This document shows, piece by piece, positions 4,661 to 6,606 of a stretch of DNA of 6,606 nucleotides (its first letter is position 1; each line of letters opens with the position of its first letter). The position numbers and the translations under genes were made by a program. Source of the DNA: Thermoplasmatota archaeon (GTDB lineage: Archaea > Thermoplasmatota > E2 > DHVEG-1); NCBI GenBank assembly GCA_018334795.1, contig JAGXLH010000087.1:1-6606 (forward strand). The letters are read 5' to 3'. The notes beneath the pieces are model-generated. The model searched no databases. It was given only the letters and a program-made list of their open reading frames with translations, and was not told where the DNA came from.

Positions 4661-6606
4661 TCATTCCTTTCTTTTTTGGATGTAAATGATTCCAGTATTA
4701 CCATCAAGTGTAATCTGTTGACCATTTTTTAATAATGTTGTTGCTTGTTTCACCGCAGTTATCGCCGGAATAGTATATTCCCTACTGACCACTGCGCCAT
4801 GACTTAAAATCCCACCGGTTTCAGTGATTAAACCAGCTAGTTTTTTAAATACGGGTGTCCACGCTGGATCAGTGTTTCTAGTAACTAAAATATCATTTTC
4901 TTGAATGGTGCCAATTTCAGAAATACTTGTAACAATACGGACAGTTCCCGTGGTTATCCCTGGACTACATCCAACACCAGTTATTTGCATACTGTTTTCA
5001 TCATAAATGATGGTATCATCAAATTCAGTGCTGCCTTTGATGAATTTTGGTGGAAGTTTTCCTTGGTTTTTGAAAAATGATTCTTTTTCTTGTAAGAGTC
5101 TTGTTTTATCAAGTGATGTGTTGCCTGCAGCAATATCAAAAATTCGTTCTTTTGGTAAAAAGAAAATATCCATTGGATCATCAATGAGGTCATTGTTATG
5201 AAAACGTCGGCCGTATTCAAGGAATAATCTTCGTTGTCGTAAATGTTGATGATCAAGAAAAAATCGTTGATTCTCCCGGAATGTTAAATAGGTTTGTGCA
5301 TACTCAAGAACTATTTTGAAAATACGTTTTTTAATAAATCCTAATGGCAGTTTTTTAATACGATCAAAGATTTGTTGTTCTGTTTGTTTTCGTTCCTTTC
5401 GTTTTTGTTGTTCAATAGAAGAAAAATCTAGATGTTCATCAGAGATGAGTCCCTGAAGAAGCGTAATTACCAATTCAGGGTTTTCAATCCAACATGGATA
5501 GTATACTTCTCGAGTGTGACAACGATGACCATAATCTTTCATGAATTGATCATAATGTTTTTTGAATGGTTTCCAGGTCTCATTCTGGCTGAGTTTTTGT
5601 AAAAATACTTCTTGGGTATCCTGCTCTAAACTCTTTTTTACTGCAGTATTTTTTTGCGCGTGTTGTGCTAGTTTTGCAATAGCAATATTTGTTTCAACGG
5701 TTTTATTACCGGGAATACCACTAATAAGTTTTGAATACAAGACACCATTTGTATCATCTAACCAGTTTTCTAACCAATTCTTAACCATCAGATTCGTTGC
5801 AATACTATGACTTACCATTCCATATCTGATGAGTCGATAATGTTTCAAATACAATTGTTCCATCCGTTTAAATGTCTGAAAGAGTTCTTCATAAGAATAT
5901 GAGCTTAAATCAGCGTTATCAAACGATTTCATTTCTTCTAAAAATCGTTTACTCCACTCGATATACGCATCATTTGTTCGCTTCATTTTTCCATCAGGAT
6001 CACGAATTGCAATCAACAATTGACTCAACAGTAATTTGAATGTTTTCGTTGGCAAATTTTTAATTCGATCTTGTTCTTTCACCGGAAAATAATTCAATAA
6101 TTCTTTAGTTCGAGCAAATTTTGGATAATAGGTAAATACTTGTTCGAGAACATTAGCATTAAAATACGCATGAGAGTTATGAATACGAATAAGATCATGG
6201 CCAAGAACTTCATTGTATCCCATAATTTCTGCTCCCTCTTTCAACACGTAATCTTCCAAATAGGTGCCTAACAAACTCACGTACAAAGGACTAGCGACAT
6301 CCGTCCAATATTCATCACCATATCCTCGGGTCCAAAGGATCTCTTCAGAATCAAAAATGGTAGTAATTGGCCTACTCTGAAGAATGTAAATATTATCGTT
6401 TTCAATACTCCATTCGATGTCTTGAGGTGCATTAAAATGTGTTTCAATGTTCTTTCCAATTTCAACAAGTTCCTTGATTATATTAGCGTCTAGACTAGGT
6501 TTGTCCTGTTCGTCTAAGGGCACTGAACAAGTTTCATTACTGCCATTTAAATATTTGATTTGAACAGATTGTTTGTTGATATTTTGCTTCAGTATTTTAC
6601 CCGTTT
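4661..6606 (-). CDS. PEP-synthase-like ATP-driven phosphotransferase (rifampin phosphotransferase type), 5' end missing
   Basis: The frame is open to the right edge, so the N-terminus is missing; 647 residues are visible. Residues about 38-81 are the end of a PPDK-type ATP-grasp domain: SLDANIIKELVEIGKNIE, then PQDIEWSIENDNIYILQSRP. A long, mostly helical middle region (about 85-530) follows, including YGHRCHTREVYYPCWIENPE. The C-terminus (about 545-640) is a swivelling phosphohistidine domain: GCSPGITTGTVRIV, NTDPAWTPVFKKLAGL and TGGILSHGAVVSREYTIPA. The catalytic His is residue 602 (codon 4799-4801). There is no PEP/pyruvate TIM barrel after it, so this is not a PEP synthase. The layout matches rifampin phosphotransferase, in which ATP gives AMP, phosphate and a phosphorylated substrate. 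The true acceptor here is unknown and probably endogenous. The gene is first in a transcript with the RDHSWG protein. The internal GTG at 6521 is not the start, because family sequence continues upstream. Confidence 0.88.
   Translation of the reverse strand, partial: TGKILKQNINKQSVQIKYLNGSNETCSVPLDEQDKPSLDANIIKELVEIGKNIETHFNAPQDIEWSIENDNIYILQSRPITTIFDSEEILWTRGYGDEYWTDVASPLYVSLLGTYLEDYVLKEGAEIMGYNEVLGHDLIRIHNSHAYFNANVLEQVFTYYPKFARTKELLNYFPVKEQDRIKNLPTKTFKLLLSQLLIAIRDPDGKMKRTNDAYIEWSKRFLEEMKSFDNADLSSYSYEELFQTFKRMEQLYLKHYRLIRYGMVSHSIATNLMVKNWLENWLDDTNGVLYSKLISGIPGNKTVETNIAIAKLAQHAQKNTAVKKSLEQDTQEVFLQKLSQNETWKPFKKHYDQFMKDYGHRCHTREVYYPCWIENPELVITLLQGLISDEHLDFSSIEQQKRKERKQTEQQIFDRIKKLPLGFIKKRIFKIVLEYAQTYLTFRENQRFFLDHQHLRQRRLFLEYGRRFHNNDLIDDPMDIFFLPKERIFDIAAGNTSLDKTRLLQEKESFFKNQGKLPPKFIKGSTEFDDTIIYDENSMQITGVGCSPGITTGTVRIVTSISEIGTIQENDILVTRNTDPAWTPVFKKLAGLITETGGILSHGAVVSREYTIPAITAVKQATTLLKNGQQITLDGNTGIIYIQKRKE

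Noticed and set aside
4654..4725. Upstream ATG at 4725 as start of the RDHSWG protein
   Set aside because: It would overlap the end of the phosphotransferase gene by 65 bases and add a 24-residue stretch that looks like a frame shadow; the ATG at 4653 gives normal operon spacing.
5562..5810. Cys/Phe-rich open frame on the plus strand opposite the phosphotransferase gene
   Set aside because: It is antisense to a strongly supported family protein and its hydrophobic composition is what reverse-reading Lys/Glu-rich helices produces; no start signal was seen.
4661..6606. Full PEP synthase (ppsA) or pyruvate phosphate dikinase
   Set aside because: The protein ends shortly after the phosphohistidine domain and lacks the PEP/pyruvate-binding TIM barrel that both enzymes need.
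4661..6606. Dedicated rifampin resistance gene (rph)
   Set aside because: Only the domain order agrees. Archaeal RNA polymerase is not a rifampin target and nothing in the middle region points to rifampin binding, so an antibiotic-resistance label would be misleading.

Overview
The window is AT-rich and reads as archaeal, most likely from a euryarchaeal lineage; Thermoplasmatota is my best guess, by inference. Four points support this. A surface protein ends in a PGF-CTERM-type archaeosortase signal. A second protein carries a DUF531-like C-terminal domain, a family I know only from archaea. Promoters look like TATA boxes about 25 bases before the likely transcript start, and transcripts seem to end in T tracts. 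Three genes have a Shine-Dalgarno element resembling GGTGAT exactly six bases before the start codon. No rRNA, tRNA, CRISPR array, insertion sequence or replication origin was seen.

Layout. Positions 1-260 (minus) hold the N-terminal part of a VIT1/CCC1-family metal transporter that runs off the left edge. A divergent intergenic region of about 180 bases follows, with a TATA box and a 12-base palindrome. Next come two small unrecognised genes facing each other: 444-668 (plus) and 684-968 (minus). The 191-base region at 969-1159 contains a 36-base near-perfect inverted repeat and the promoter of a secreted, C-terminally anchored surface protein (1160-1948, plus). That protein has a signal peptide, a predicted beta domain, a 60-residue Asp-rich stalk and a PGF-CTERM tail.

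The right two thirds lie on the minus strand. In transcription order they hold a 5'-truncated, ATP-driven swivelling-histidine phosphotransferase related to PEP synthase and rifampin phosphotransferase (6606-4661). Seven bases later comes a lipocalin-like protein with an RDHSWG motif (4653-3730). After an 80-base gap there is a 558-residue protein joining an alpha-helical repeat region to a DUF531-like domain (3649-1973), which I read as a probable SPOUT-fold methyltransferase.

How the genes may work together. The phosphotransferase and the RDHSWG protein are almost certainly co-transcribed and probably act on the same small, perhaps lipophilic, substrate; its identity cannot be read from the sequence. 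The DUF531 protein may be transcribed with them or separately. The left-hand genes show no clear functional link to each other or to the right-hand operon.
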